Positions 1 to 9,069 of a DNA stretch of 64,000 nt are shown one piece after another. The notes under the pieces were generated by a model. It was not told the DNA's origin and made no database searches. It worked only from the letters and a program-made list of their open reading frames with translations. Both the position numbers and the translations under genes were made by a program. Every line of letters starts with the position of its first letter. Position 1 is the first letter of the stretch. Origin of the DNA: CAVRQM01 sp963732775 (GTDB taxonomy: Bacteria; Pseudomonadota; Alphaproteobacteria; Acetobacterales; Acetobacteraceae); assembly GCA_963732775.1 (NCBI GenBank), contig CAVTAR010000001.1, forward strand, positions 1,116,001 through 1,180,000, read 5' to 3'.

Positions 1-1
1 G

Positions 2-949
2 ATCCTGGCCGCGGCGCTCATATCGCGCGCGTCGCTGGCGCAGCAGGTGCTGTTCGGGCCGCAGCCCGACCTTACCACGCCGAGCGGCTTCAACGTCGAT
101 GCCGATTTCCCGAGGCTGTTCGCGCAGCCGTCACTGTGGCAGGGCGGCATGCGCCGGATTGCCGCGATGTTGTACCACGTCCGATACATCCAGTACACGC
201 CGGACGCCATCTTGCGGCAGCAATTCGCGTTCCTCGCCAGCCAGCACATCGCGATCGCCATGGTGATGGGCGTGGTCGAGGCCTCGGGCTGCGGCCATGG
301 CATGGAGGGCATGGTGTTCGGCCCCAACGTCAATCTCGGCGTGGCGCAGCGGCTGCGCGCGCTCGGCGCGGACGTGACGACGCTGATCGCCGACGAACCG
401 CTGACCTTCGGGCACTACGCGACCCAGGCGGGAGCCTGCCGGTATGCCATCCCGGATCTGGTCGGCCAGTTCGCGCGCGAGGTGGCCGGCGTGCGCGCGG
501 CCTATCCCGCCATTCGCGTCATCGACAACGAGGCGGCCCCGGCGCTGCAAGCGTTCCCCGACGTCGCGCAGTGGCTCGACCTGCTGCACCAGGCGCTCGG
601 GCCGGAGGCACGCCTGAGCCTGGGTCTCGACGTGCAGTGGCAGCTACCGTGGACCAGCTGGGCGCAGCAGCTCGTTCCCTTCCTCGCCCAGCACGACACG
701 CCCTATGGCCTGCTGGTCCACGGCACGGGACTGGACCAGACCGACGCCGCTTGGCTCGCCGCGGCCGAATCCTATGCCCGCGCGTGGGAGGCGCTGGTCC
801 CGGTGCGACCGCGCACCGTCGTCATCCAGAGCTGGAACGCCAACCCCACGCATGTGCTGCCGGAGACCGATCCGACCTCGATGACGTCGCTCATCACCAC
901 CTATTGCGCCCACACGCGCTGGCAGCTCGCCTGCAACGGCCTGCACTGA
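2..949 (+). CDS. Secreted hypothetical protein, 5' end cut by window
   Basis: The reading frame is open from the first bases of the window, so the true start lies to the left. The first residues visible (ILAAALISRASLAQQ) look like the end of a signal peptide with an ALA-type cleavage site, so the protein is probably exported. The roughly 300 residues that follow alternate hydrophobic strands with acidic or aromatic turns (VIDNEAAP, LGLDVQWQLPW, VVIQSWNANP), as in a TIM-barrel glycosidase. That fold is inferred from texture, and I recognise no family signature. It ends with TGA at 947-949 and converges on the MFS gene with only 3 nt between the stops. Confidence 0.7.
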   Translation: MLAAALISRASLAQQVLFGPQPDLTTPSGFNVDADFPRLFAQPSLWQGGMRRIAAMLYHVRYIQYTPDAILRQQFAFLASQHIAIAMVMGVVEASGCGHGMEGMVFGPNVNLGVAQRLRALGADVTTLIADEPLTFGHYATQAGACRYAIPDLVGQFAREVAGVRAAYPAIRVIDNEAAPALQAFPDVAQWLDLLHQALGPEARLSLGLDVQWQLPWTSWAQQLVPFLAQHDTPYGLLVHGTGLDQTDAAWLAAAESYARAWEALVPVRPRTVVIQSWNANPTHVLPETDPTSMTSLITTYCAHTRWQLACNGLH

Positions 950-952
950 CGC

Positions 953-2144
953 CTACCGCCGCGCGAGCAGCAGCACCGAGCCGAGCAGCAGCAACCCCGC
1001 CGCCGCCATGCTGGCGAGTGCCGTCAGCGGCGTCTGCCATTGCGTCAGCAGGCCGGCCAGCAGCACGCCGAGCGGCCAGCAGCCGATGCAGACGGTGACG
1101 AGACCCAGGGCCCGGCTGCGCAGCACCGGCGGAGTTGCGGCGATGGCGATGGTGGTCTGGTGGTTGGTGAACAGCGCGCTGCCGATGCCGCCCAGCAGCA
1201 GCACCAGGCACACCGGCCACAACGGCGGCAGCAGCCGCACCGTGCCGAGGGCCGTCAGCAGCATTGCCACCCCGCCCGCGAGCCAGCCGAGGCTCGACCC
1301 GGGCAGCACGACGGCGGCCATCAGCACCCCGCCGAGCAGCGCGCCCGCCGGCTCGGCCGCCGCCAGCACGCCGATGCCGGCCGACGACAATCCGTACGCG
1401 TCGCGGCCGATTGGGGCCACGAGCGTGGTGTAGGCGTAGCCAAACAGGTTCATGGTCACGGTCACGCCCAGCAGCGAGCGCAACGCCGGACTGCGGCGCG
1501 CGAAGCGCACGCCTTCCGCCAGGTCGCGTGCCACGGCCGCCGGCGACACGGCGCGCGTCTCCTGCGCGTGCCGGATCGGTGCCACCAGGGCCGCGCCGAG
1601 CAGGCTCGCCGCCGCCGACAGCGCGAACGTGCCGCCCAGCCCGAAGGCGCCGTACGTCACGCCGCCGATCAGCGGTCCGGCGCAGCGTGTGGCGAAGTTG
1701 GTAAGGCTGTCCGTCGCGACGGCCGCGGCCACCCGGTCCGGCCCCGCGCTCTCGGCGACCAGTCGCCGCCGCGCCGGCATCTCCGTCGTGGTACACGAGC
1801 CCGCTCGCCAGCGCGGCGAGGCCCACGTGCCACGGCCGCGCCACGCCCGCGAAGCCCAGCACCGCGACGCCGGCCGAACTCGCCGCGGCCAGCAGCAAGC
1901 CTGCGAGGACGATGCGCTGCCGGTCGATCGCCTCCGACAGCGTGCCGACCAGGGCCCCGAGCAGCAGCGGAAGGCTGCGCGCCGCCGAGACCACCGCCAC
2001 CGCCAGCCCGGAGCCCGTGACCTGCAGCGTGAACAGCCCGGCCGCCAGCACCTCCAGCCACAGCACCGCGTTGCCGATGCCGCCCGCGAGCCAGAGGCGC
2101 ACGAACGCCGGCTGACGCAGCAAGGCCGGCCCGCGGCTGCTCAC
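953..2144 (-). pseudogene. MFS transporter, broken by a 1-nt insertion
   Basis: This is a major facilitator superfamily permease of about 396 residues if repaired. The N-terminal half (GTG start at 2144, beginning VSSRGPALLRQPAFVRLWLA) and the C-terminal half (from MPARRRLVAESAGP, ending LLLARR) lie in different frames. The join is at 1790-1791: removing one base of the CC doublet (minus strand) gives GLVYTTEMPARRRLVAE, the expected cytoplasmic loop after TM6. The GTG start overlaps the amine-oxidase stop (GTGA), so the two genes are translationally coupled. The substrate cannot be told. It is either a true pseudogene or a sequencing indel. Confidence 0.8.
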
Positions 2145-3411
2145 GCCAGCGCTGCGAGCGCCGTCTCCGCCGCCCGCTCGCCGCTGGCGAACGCCCCGCC
2201 CACCGTGCCGGCGAGCCCGTCGGTGGCGACCGCCTCGCCCGCGAACGCCAGCCGTCCGCCGGCGAGCGGCACCGCCAGCGCCGCCCGCGCGCCGGCGTGA
2301 CCCGGGCGGGCGTAGGCGTAGGCCCCGCGGTGCCATGGGTCCGCGGCCCAGTCCGCCACCACGGCGCCGGCGATGCCGGCGGCGGCACGGCTGCCGAGCA
2401 GCGCGCGCAGTTCGGCCCTGGCAAAGTCCTCCGTGGCGGCCCGGCCGGCGCGCGACAGGGTGGCGGCCGCGCCGCCGCCGACGAAGCCGACCAGGTGGGC
2501 CTCGCCGAACGGCCAGGCGATGAACGACATCGCCGGCCCGTGGCGCTGGCCGAGTGGGCGCGGACCATGCATTGCGCCGGCAGGCCGAGCCGGTCGGCCG
2601 ACGCGGCACCCAGCGCCACCTTCGTCAGCACGCCCATCGGCAGCCCGTCGAGCGCCGCGAGGTGCGATCCGGGCAGGGCAGGGGCGAAGCCGATCGCGCT
2701 GGCCCGCAGCACGCCGGTCGAGACCGTGACGACGCACGCCGCCGCACGCACGGCGCCGGCCGTCGTGTCGAGTGCGACGCCGCGCCCGTCCCAAGCGATG
2801 TGCCGCACTGGGCAGCCCGTGCTCGCGGGCTGCGCGAACTGGCGCACCACGAACGCGCCCAGGCCGCCCGTCAGGTTCAGGTTGGCGCCGTCCAGCTCGT
2901 TGGCCACCGCGTCGCGCACCGACAGGTCGCGCGCATCGGCCGCCGCGATCAGCGTCGCCTGAAAGCTCTCGACTGTCGCGAGCCACGGGTCCGCTGCCAT
3001 CGACGCGGCGGCCTCGGCCGCACTCCGGTCCTCGCCGCAGCATGCGGCCCGCGCAAGCAGCGCCGCATAGGCCTGTTCCGCGCGGGCGTAGGCAACGAGT
3101 TCGCTCGGGGTGGCCGCGCGGCCGTCGACCACGACATGGCGCGACCAGGTACGGTCGGCGTCGAGCAGGATCTCGCCGGCCGCCTCTGCGATCGGCCGCA
3201 AGGGGTTGCGCTCGGCCGCGTGCAGCCAGGACGCGCCGTGGTCGAATGCGGCGCCGCCCAGCGCCGCCGGGCGCGTGGTCCAGGCCCGCCCGCCGATGCG
3301 CGGCGCGGCTTCCAGCAGCACGCAGCGCCGCCCGGCCGCACGCACCCGGGCGGCGCAGGCGAGCCCGGCGACCCCCGCGCCCACCACCGCCACGTCGCAG
3401 TCGACGCTCAT
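2141..3411 (-). pseudogene. FAD-dependent amine oxidase, broken by a 1-nt deletion
   Basis: This is a flavin amine oxidase (MAO/polyamine oxidase type), about 423 residues if repaired. The N-terminus carries the dinucleotide-binding motif VVGAGVAGLACAARV followed by LLEAAPRIGGRAWT, the GG doublet and Arg typical of the family. The C-terminus has FAGEAVATDGLAGTVGGAFASGERAA, given here only to mark the second FAD contact. The two parts are in different frames, which change between about 2545 and 2590; the total length calls for one missing base. The ATG start overlaps the upstream dehydrogenase stop (ATGA) and the stop overlaps the MFS GTG, so the three genes form one operon. The substrate is unknown. 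Confidence 0.8.
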
Positions 3412-4467
3412 GCCAGCGGCTGGGGCGCGGGCAGGCCGGCGCGGGCGGCACAGGCGGCGAGCGCCGGCGGGATGGCGGGATGCGAGCGTCACGCCCTCAC
3501 GCACCTGCCGGCGCCGCAGCGCGAGCGCCCGCTCGCCGGGCAGGCGCGGCGGCTCGCCCGTCACGCGCGGCGGGTTGGCGTGGACGGCGCGGGCCATCCA
3601 GCCGGTCTCGCGCAGGAACGCCTCCGCGCCGCCGAAGCGGGCCGGGTCGAGCGCCAGCACGAGCACCGCCGCCCCCCACTGCGCCGGCGCGTCGGCCCGC
3701 CCGAAGCCGCCCAGCGCGGACGTCAGCGCCTCGACCAGCAGGCCGAGCGCGTAGCCCTTGTGCCCCGCCTCCAGGCCGCCCAGCGGCAACAGCGTGCCGC
3801 CCGGCTCGGTGTAGAACGCCTTCGGGTCGGCGGTCGGGGCGCCGTCGGCGTCCAGCAGCCAGGGATGCTCGAACGCGCTTCCCTCGGCGCGCCGCCGCCC
3901 GGTCATGCCGTTGGTGGTGATGGACATGGACACGTCGATCATCACCGGGCCGTCCGGCGAGGGCCAGCCGGCGGCCAGCGGGTTTGGCGTGTACAGCCGC
4001 CGCGTGCCACCGAACGGGGCGACGCTTGCTGTGGACGGGTCCGAGCAGGCGACCAGCAGCATCCGCCCGCGCCTCGGCGAAGCGGGCCGCAGGTACGCGG
4101 CGAGGCAGCCGATGTGCCCGCTGCGACGGATCGACACCGAGGCGAGGCCGGTCTCGGCGGAGCGGGCGACGGCCCAGTCGCTGGCGCGCCGCGCGAGCCA
4201 CGGGCCGGGCAGCTGGCGTCCGTCCCAGGTCTGCGCGGCAGTGGCTTCGGCGACGATGTCGGGCTCGCCGTGGCCGAGCATCCGGCCGGCGGCGGCTTCG
4301 GCTGCATAGGGGGCGAGCAGTGCGAGGCCGTGCGTCGTATGGCCCAGCAGGTCGCCCTCGAGCAGCACCTCGGCGGTCACGCGGGCCTTGTCCTCGTCGA
4401 GGCCGGCATGGCGGAGCACGCCGGCCGCGAACGCCGCGAGCGCGACGGGATCGTAGCGCGGGGTCAT
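3408..4467 (-). CDS. Ldh-family (malate/L-lactate type) dehydrogenase, C-terminal frameshift
   Basis: This is an NAD(P)-dependent oxidoreductase of the Ldh_2 family (malate, lactate or ureidoglycolate dehydrogenase type), 352 residues if repaired. Family hallmarks visible are LLGHTTHGLALL near residue 40, the SGHIGCLAAY catalytic-region motif, SDPSTASVAPFGG and AGHKGYALGL. As written the frame does not stop but runs on into the amine-oxidase frame. Removing one base from the CCC run at 3477-3479 (minus strand) gives the normal ending ASAIPPALAACAARAGLP and a TGA that overlaps the amine oxidase ATG as ATGA. Only the last 20 or so residues are affected. It is first of three coupled genes, behind a BrnA-like gene. 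Confidence 0.8.
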
Positions 4468-4468
4468 G

Positions 4469-4756
4469 TCAACCGGCGCTGGCCTTCTTCGGCCGATGCG
4501 CCGGACGGCGGTTTTCGAGCTTGGCCCCCTGCACGTCGGCATATTCGCGAAGTGCGCGATTGCCGTGCCAGTTCACCTCGGCATTCCGGGCGGGGAACCA
4601 CGCCACGACATCCTTGTCGAGATAGGACCGGGCCGCCTCCATGGCGTCGGGTACGACCCGCGTCGCGCCCTCGAGCCGCTCCCTGTCGCCCAGCCGTGGT
4701 CCGTCGGGGTCGGCGGCAACGGCGGTCTCGATCTCCTCATCGGTCATCCGATTCAA
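4469..4756 (-). CDS. BrnA-like ribbon-helix-helix antitoxin, orphan, possibly decayed
   Basis: The product resembles BrnA-type antitoxins. It has MTDEEIETAVAADPDGP near the start, then VVPDA, DKDVVAWFPAR and a C-terminal NRALREYAD, matching the family pattern of a TDEEI..A...DPD segment and a D.DV..WF ribbon-helix-helix. The usual GYQTR.N residues are not conserved. Upstream in another frame, a GTG at 4826 with a good AGGAGA ribosome site starts VREKIIRRSLYRF, and the present frame upstream reads SRTDWERLN. Together they form the usual BrnA N-terminus split by one extra base near 4783. No BrnT toxin gene is recognisable beside it. A TTG at 4756 is the start used here. Confidence 0.5.
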   Translation of the reverse strand: MNRMTDEEIETAVAADPDGPRLGDRERLEGATRVVPDAMEAARSYLDKDVVAWFPARNAEVNWHGNRALREYADVQGAKLENRRPAHRPKKASAG

Positions 4757-4826
4757 TCGCTCCCAATCAGTCCTGCTCTCGGTGGGCGAATCGGTACAAG
4801 GAACGCCTGATAATCTTCTCGCGCAC

Positions 4827-5373
4827 GGCCTCTCCTCGCCAGCCGCGCCCAGGCGGTAGATGCCGCCTCGGCAGGTTCAGGCTGCGGCGACCATACGCCG
4901 CTCCAGCACGGGAAACGAGAGGCACCGCGCCGTGCCGGTCGGCTCGCCTTTGCAGTCGTCTCGCGCGCGGAGCCGCACCGGACCGTCACCTGCGACGTGT
5001 GTGACGACCGCTCGCTGGCCGGCGCGCGGACTGGTCGACGCCGGCCTGGGCGGTACCCGAGACGGCTTTCGCGTCGACGGCAAGCTCGGGTGCGGCTGCG
5101 GCATGGGCAGCGACGAAGTCGACTGCGTGCGCGTGTACACGCCCGAGGGAGGGTGATGGCACCCCGTCTCTCGTGATCACGGCGGCCGCGCCCGTCCCGA
5201 GGCTGACAAAACTTCACCTAGATCGGTCCGCGCAGAGCCGGAACTCCGGATTGATGTTTAAGTAATGATGATATAACGGATAACTCATTTGCACTTTGAC
5301 GTCCCGAGAACGTTGCGGGTGAAATCTGAACGCTAGCGCGTGCGATTGGCTCGCGCGGACAAGGAGGGTCGTC
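4827..5373. other. 547-nt intergenic region, no confident gene
   Basis: This stretch separates the minus-strand operon from the glycosyltransferase. 4877-5180 contains short open frames on both strands, none with a recognisable domain or a well-placed ribosome site. Minus-strand fragments such as HAVDFVAAHAAAAPELAVDAK and AVVTHVAGDGPVRLRARDD look protein-like but sit in different frames, so a decayed gene is possible. From about 5215 the composition becomes AT-rich. Confidence 0.4.
5215..5340 (+). promoter_or_regulatory. AT-rich putative promoter region of the glycosyltransferase gene
   Basis: A local AT-rich island in otherwise GC-rich DNA precedes the glycosyltransferase. It contains TTGATG followed 15 nt later by TATAAC, and further down TTTGACG. 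None is a clean sigma-70 match with 17-nt spacing, so the exact promoter is not assigned. The ribosome site AAGGAGG lies at 5361-5367. Confidence 0.35.
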
Positions 5374-7335
5374 GTGCCCATGGAAAGCCTGGCCATCGAA
5401 CTGCCCCACGGAGTGCCGGCCAACGCCAGCGAGGTGAATGCGGGGCGGTCCGTGGTGGCGCGCCAGCAGCCCCTGGTGCGCGAGCGGGCGCTGCGCGTCG
5501 GCGCGGCGCCGAGCAAGCCGGCGCTGGATCCGCCGCCGTCGGAGCTGCGTGCCGCGACCGTCTGGTTCGACTATACCGACCTCGTCCACTACTTCGACGA
5601 CAATCGCCTGCCGACCGGCATCCAGCGCGTCCAGATCGGCATCTTTCGCGCGAGCCTGGCGCGCGAGCCAGGTGCCGCCGCCGCCCGCATCGGCACCACC
5701 GCCTTTGACCCCCAGCGCCGCTGCTGGGTCGTCCTGCCCGAGGCGCTGCTCGCCTCGGTGTGTCGCGCCGCCTGCAACGCCGGCGCCGGCTCCAGTGGCG
5801 ACGACGACGCCTGGCGGGCACTGACGGGCGCGTTGCGCCAGGCCGTGGCGACCGGTCAGGCCGCCCCGTTCGCGCCGGGCGACGTGCTGGTCAACATCGG
5901 GACGTCCTGGTGGATCCCCGACTACCTGCGCTACGTCCAGCACATGCAGCGTGAGCGCGGCCTGCTGTATGCACCGTTCGTGCACGACTGCATCCCGCTC
6001 TGCGTGCCGGAGACCTGCGGCGAGGGACTGGTGGCGCAGTTCAGCACGTGGTTCGCCGAGGCGATGCGTGTGGCCGACCTGGTGTTCGCCAACTCCGCGC
6101 ACACGGCGCGCGACGTCGTGCGCCTCGCCCCGCGCGGCGTGCGCGTCGAGCCGCGCGTGGTACGCCTCGACGCGCGCTTCGACGACGGCCCCCAGCCGGG
6201 CAGCGTCGCCAGCGCGCGACTCGACGCAATCACGCAAGCGCGGCTCGGCATCCGCCGCCCGTTCGCGCTGTTCGTGGCCACTGTCGAAGTACGCAAGAAC
6301 CACCTGTTCGTCTTCCGCTGCTGGCAGGCGCTGGTGCGGCGTCTCGGCGACGCGGTGCCCGACCTCCTCTGTGTCGGCAAGCAGGGCTGGCTCGTCGACT
6401 ACACGCTGAACTGGCTGCGCGTGCATCCCGAGCTGGCGCATCGCGTGCGCCTGGTCGGCACGCTGTCCGACCTCGACCTCGCCGCGCTGTATCGCAGCGC
6501 GCTGTTCACAGTGTACTGCTCGCACTACGAGGGCTGGGGCCTGCCGGTGACGGAGAGCCTATGCCACGGGCGCGTGCCGCTGGTGGTGAACCACTCCTCG
6601 CTGCCCGAGGCGGGTGGCCCGTTCGCGCTGTATTACGCGCCCAACTCGCAGGCGGAGTTCTGCGCGGGCGTAGAGCGCCTGCTGGACCCTGGCGAGCGCA
6701 CCACGCTGGAGGCTGGCATCCGCGCCCGCTACCGCCCGCGCGGCTGGTCGGACGTGCTGGCGCAGATCGTGGATACCGCGCAACACGCCCCGCCGCGACT
6801 GCGCGCCGACATGGGCGCGCCGGCGGTGCGGGCCGGCGTGCTGCACCGCTTCGCCCGCCGCCCGGGTGACGCATCCGACGGAACCCGGAGCCAGGCGCCG
6901 ACCCCGGCCCACGGCCATGCGCTGCTCTATGGGCTGGGCTGGTGGAGCGCCGAGGATTGGGGCTGCTGGTCGCGCCATGAACAGGCGCATTTGCTGCTGC
7001 GCCTGCCGACGCGGGCGCGGGTCGACCTCCTCTACCTCGTGCTGAAGGGCGGTCCCGCGGGCTCGGTGGTCGGCCTCCAGGTCGGCGCGGACGCGGCGCC
7101 GGCCACGGCGCTGGCGCCCAACGAGCGGCGGCTCGCCCAGGTGCCGCTCGACCCGGAGGAGCGCGGCCGCGAACTCCTGCTGACGCTGTCCGCACGGCCG
7201 TACAACCTGCTGGCGCACACCGAGGGGCGGGACTCGCGCGACATCGGCTTCGGGCTCGAGGCGCTGGCGGTGGTCAACCGGCGCGACGCGGTGGCGCGGC
7301 TCGAGGTATTGGAGTTCGTGCACCTGGCGGCGTGA
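5374..7335 (+). CDS. GT4-type glycosyltransferase with extra C-terminal module
   Basis: This is a glycosyltransferase family 4 (GT-B fold) protein of 653 residues. The central part holds family features: FVATVEVRKNH (donor-domain start, near residue 305), LVGTLSDLDLAALYRSA, and the EGWGLPVTESLCHGRVPLV segment that contacts the sugar nucleotide. The N-terminal 190 residues resemble the N-terminal half of mannosyl/rhamnosyl transferases (FDYTDLVHYFDDNRLPTGIQR). After residue 500 an additional module begins with GLGWWSAEDWGCWS and runs to the end, rich in beta-strand-like segments. It resembles carbohydrate-binding modules attached to polysaccharide enzymes, but this is inference. The GTG start was chosen because a perfect AAGGAGG sits 6 nt upstream; an ATG six bases later is the alternative. 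A role in cell-surface polysaccharide is likely. Confidence 0.8.
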   Translation: MPMESLAIELPHGVPANASEVNAGRSVVARQQPLVRERALRVGAAPSKPALDPPPSELRAATVWFDYTDLVHYFDDNRLPTGIQRVQIGIFRASLAREPGAAAARIGTTAFDPQRRCWVVLPEALLASVCRAACNAGAGSSGDDDAWRALTGALRQAVATGQAAPFAPGDVLVNIGTSWWIPDYLRYVQHMQRERGLLYAPFVHDCIPLCVPETCGEGLVAQFSTWFAEAMRVADLVFANSAHTARDVVRLAPRGVRVEPRVVRLDARFDDGPQPGSVASARLDAITQARLGIRRPFALFVATVEVRKNHLFVFRCWQALVRRLGDAVPDLLCVGKQGWLVDYTLNWLRVHPELAHRVRLVGTLSDLDLAALYRSALFTVYCSHYEGWGLPVTESLCHGRVPLVVNHSSLPEAGGPFALYYAPNSQAEFCAGVERLLDPGERTTLEAGIRARYRPRGWSDVLAQIVDTAQHAPPRLRADMGAPAVRAGVLHRFARRPGDASDGTRSQAPTPAHGHALLYGLGWWSAEDWGCWSRHEQAHLLLRLPTRARVDLLYLVLKGGPAGSVVGLQVGADAAPATALAPNERRLAQVPLDPEERGRELLLTLSARPYNLLAHTEGRDSRDIGFGLEALAVVNRRDAVARLEVLEFVHLAA

Positions 7336-7386
7336 GGGGGCGGGGCAGGGGTCTCGCGTCCCAGCGCCCCCGCGAGGACCCGTCCC

Positions 7387-8772
7387 ATCGCCAAGCCCGC
7401 CGCCCGGTTCGTCTGCCAGTCTTGCGGCGCGGTCACGCCGAAATGGTCCGGCCGCTGCGAGAGCTGCGGCGAGTGGAACACCATCGTCGAGGAAGCGCCG
7501 TCGGTTGCCGCGAGCCCCGGGCTGGCCGCGCGTGGGCCGCGCGCGGGAAGGCTCGCGTTCGAGGGCCTGGCCGGGACCGCCGCCCCACCGCCCCGGGGGC
7601 CCACGGGCATCGCCGAACTCGACCGCGTGCTGGGCGGCGGCCTGGTGGCGGGCTCGGCGGTGCTGCTGGGCGGCGACCCGGGCATCGGCAAGTCCACGCT
7701 GCTGCTACAGGCCGCCGCCGGCGTGGCGCGCGGGGGGCGGCGCGTGCTGTACGTCTCGGGCGAGGAGGCAATCGAGCAGCTGCGCCTGCGCGGGCGGCGG
7801 CTTGGCCTCGATGCGGCACCGCTGGGCCTGGCCGCGGCCATCAGCCTGCGCGATATCGCCGCCAGCCTGGAGGCCGAGCCGGACGCCGGCCTGGTGGTGA
7901 TCGACTCGATCCAGACCATGTGGCTCGATAGCATCGACAGTGCGCCGGGTACGGTTAGCCAGGTGCGCGCGTGCGCCTTCGAGCTGATCCGGCTGGCCAA
8001 GACGCGCGGCTTCCCGCTGGTGCTGGTCGGCCATGTGACCAAGGACGGCGCCATCGCCGGGCCGCGCGTGCTGGAGCACATGGTCGACGCGGTGCTGCAT
8101 TTCGAGGGCGATCGCGGCCACCAGTTCCGCATCCTGCGTGGCGTGAAGAACCGCTACGGCCCGACCGACGAGATCGGGGTGTTCGAGATGACCGACCGGG
8201 GGCTGGCCGAAGTGGCCAACCCGTCTGCCCTGTTCCTGGCTGAACGTCGCGGCAACGTCGCGGGCAGCGCGGTGTTCGCGGGCCTGGAAGGTACGCGCCC
8301 GGTGCTGGTGGAGATCCAGGCTTTGCTGGCGCCCAACGCCGGCGGCAGCCCGCGCCGCGCGACGGTGGGCTGGGATGGCGGGCGGCTGTCGATGCTGCTG
8401 GCGGTGCTGGAGAGCCGCTGCGGCCTGCGCTTCGCGGCGAGCGACGTGTGGCTGAACGTCGCCGGCGGGCTGCGCATCGGCGAGCCGGCGGCCGACCTCG
8501 CCGTGGCCGCGGCACTGGCCTCGGCGGCGGCTGACCAGCCGACCGACCCGGGCGCGGTGTTTTTCGGCGAGGTGGGCCTGTCCGGCGAGGTGCGCCAGGT
8601 GGCGCAGGCCGAGGCGCGGCTGAAGGAGGCGGGCAAGCTCGGCTTCGAGAGAGCCTGGCTGCCGCGCCGGGTGGCGCGCGGCAACCGCCCGCTCGCGGCG
8701 CCCGAAGGGGTGGCGCTGCACGAGGTGGGGCATCTGTCGGACCTGGTGGCCCGGTTCGCGGCGAAGCGGTAG
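7387..8772 (+). CDS. radA: DNA repair protein RadA (branch-migration ATPase)
   Basis: RadA/Sms processes recombination intermediates with RecA. The N-terminal C4 zinc finger (FVCQSCG...RCESCGEWNT), Walker A GGDPGIGKST, the RadA-specific GVKNRYGPTDEIG motif and a C-terminal Lon-like domain are all present in one frame, giving the family-typical length of about 461 residues. The expected first residues MAKPAARFVCQ are encoded, but the initiator codon reads ATC (7387) rather than ATG. No ATG, GTG or TTG exists in frame between the upstream stop at 7335 and 7627, and starting at 7627 would delete the zinc finger and part of the core. Either ATC is used or one base is wrong. It lies upstream of cvpA-purF, as in related alphaproteobacteria. 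Confidence 0.93.
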   Translation: MAKPAARFVCQSCGAVTPKWSGRCESCGEWNTIVEEAPSVAASPGLAARGPRAGRLAFEGLAGTAAPPPRGPTGIAELDRVLGGGLVAGSAVLLGGDPGIGKSTLLLQAAAGVARGGRRVLYVSGEEAIEQLRLRGRRLGLDAAPLGLAAAISLRDIAASLEAEPDAGLVVIDSIQTMWLDSIDSAPGTVSQVRACAFELIRLAKTRGFPLVLVGHVTKDGAIAGPRVLEHMVDAVLHFEGDRGHQFRILRGVKNRYGPTDEIGVFEMTDRGLAEVANPSALFLAERRGNVAGSAVFAGLEGTRPVLVEIQALLAPNAGGSPRRATVGWDGGRLSMLLAVLESRCGLRFAASDVWLNVAGGLRIGEPAADLAVAAALASAAADQPTDPGAVFFGEVGLSGEVRQVAQAEARLKEAGKLGFERAWLPRRVARGNRPLAAPEGVALHEVGHLSDLVARFAAKR

Positions 8773-8841
8773 TGCGTGCGGGCAAGGAGCGGACTATATC
8801 CCGCACGCCCGCCGAGGTTCGGTGGCGAGGATGGGGTGTGT

Positions 8842-9069
8842 ATGCAGCGTCTCCGACAGGCAGCGCGTGACGGTAATTGCTCCATGGTCCAAGCGCTCGT
8901 CATGGTGATGCTGGCGGGGTGGGCGCCGGTAATTTCGCTGGCGGCGGACGCGCCGCCTAGTCCAAGGCCACGGCTGGTCACGGTCATTCGCATCGTCCCA
9001 GGCACGGCCTCGCCCGTCGCCGCGGTAGCCGACCCCGTGAGTCTGTCCCCGCCGCGCGCCGCCCCATGA
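8842..9069 (+). CDS. Small putative secreted or anchored protein
   Basis: This 75-residue frame contains a hydrophobic stretch (VQALVMVMLAGWAPVISLA) followed by ADAPPSPRPR, which reads like a signal peptide and a proline-rich mature part of about 40 residues. ATG at 8842 has a GAGGATGGGG stretch upstream; ATG at 8884 is an alternative. Its TGA overlaps the cvpA ATG as ATGA, the coupling style used throughout this window, which favours a real gene. I recognise no family. Confidence 0.4.
   Translation: MQRLRQAARDGNCSMVQALVMVMLAGWAPVISLAADAPPSPRPRLVTVIRIVPGTASPVAAVADPVSLSPPRAAP

Noticed and set aside
894..2609. A 571-codon minus-strand frame
   Set aside because: Only its middle part is the N-terminus of the MFS transporter; the rest is out-of-frame Arg/Gly-rich sequence typical of shadow frames in high-GC DNA.
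1669..4542. A single 957-codon minus-strand frame
   Set aside because: It is Ldh-type dehydrogenase plus amine oxidase read together through a frameshift, then antisense-type sequence; not one fusion protein. Removing one base restores a stop between them.
4877..5180. Small proteins in the gap before the glycosyltransferase
   Set aside because: Open frames on both strands, but no family, weak start sites and frames that change; listed as an unassigned region instead.
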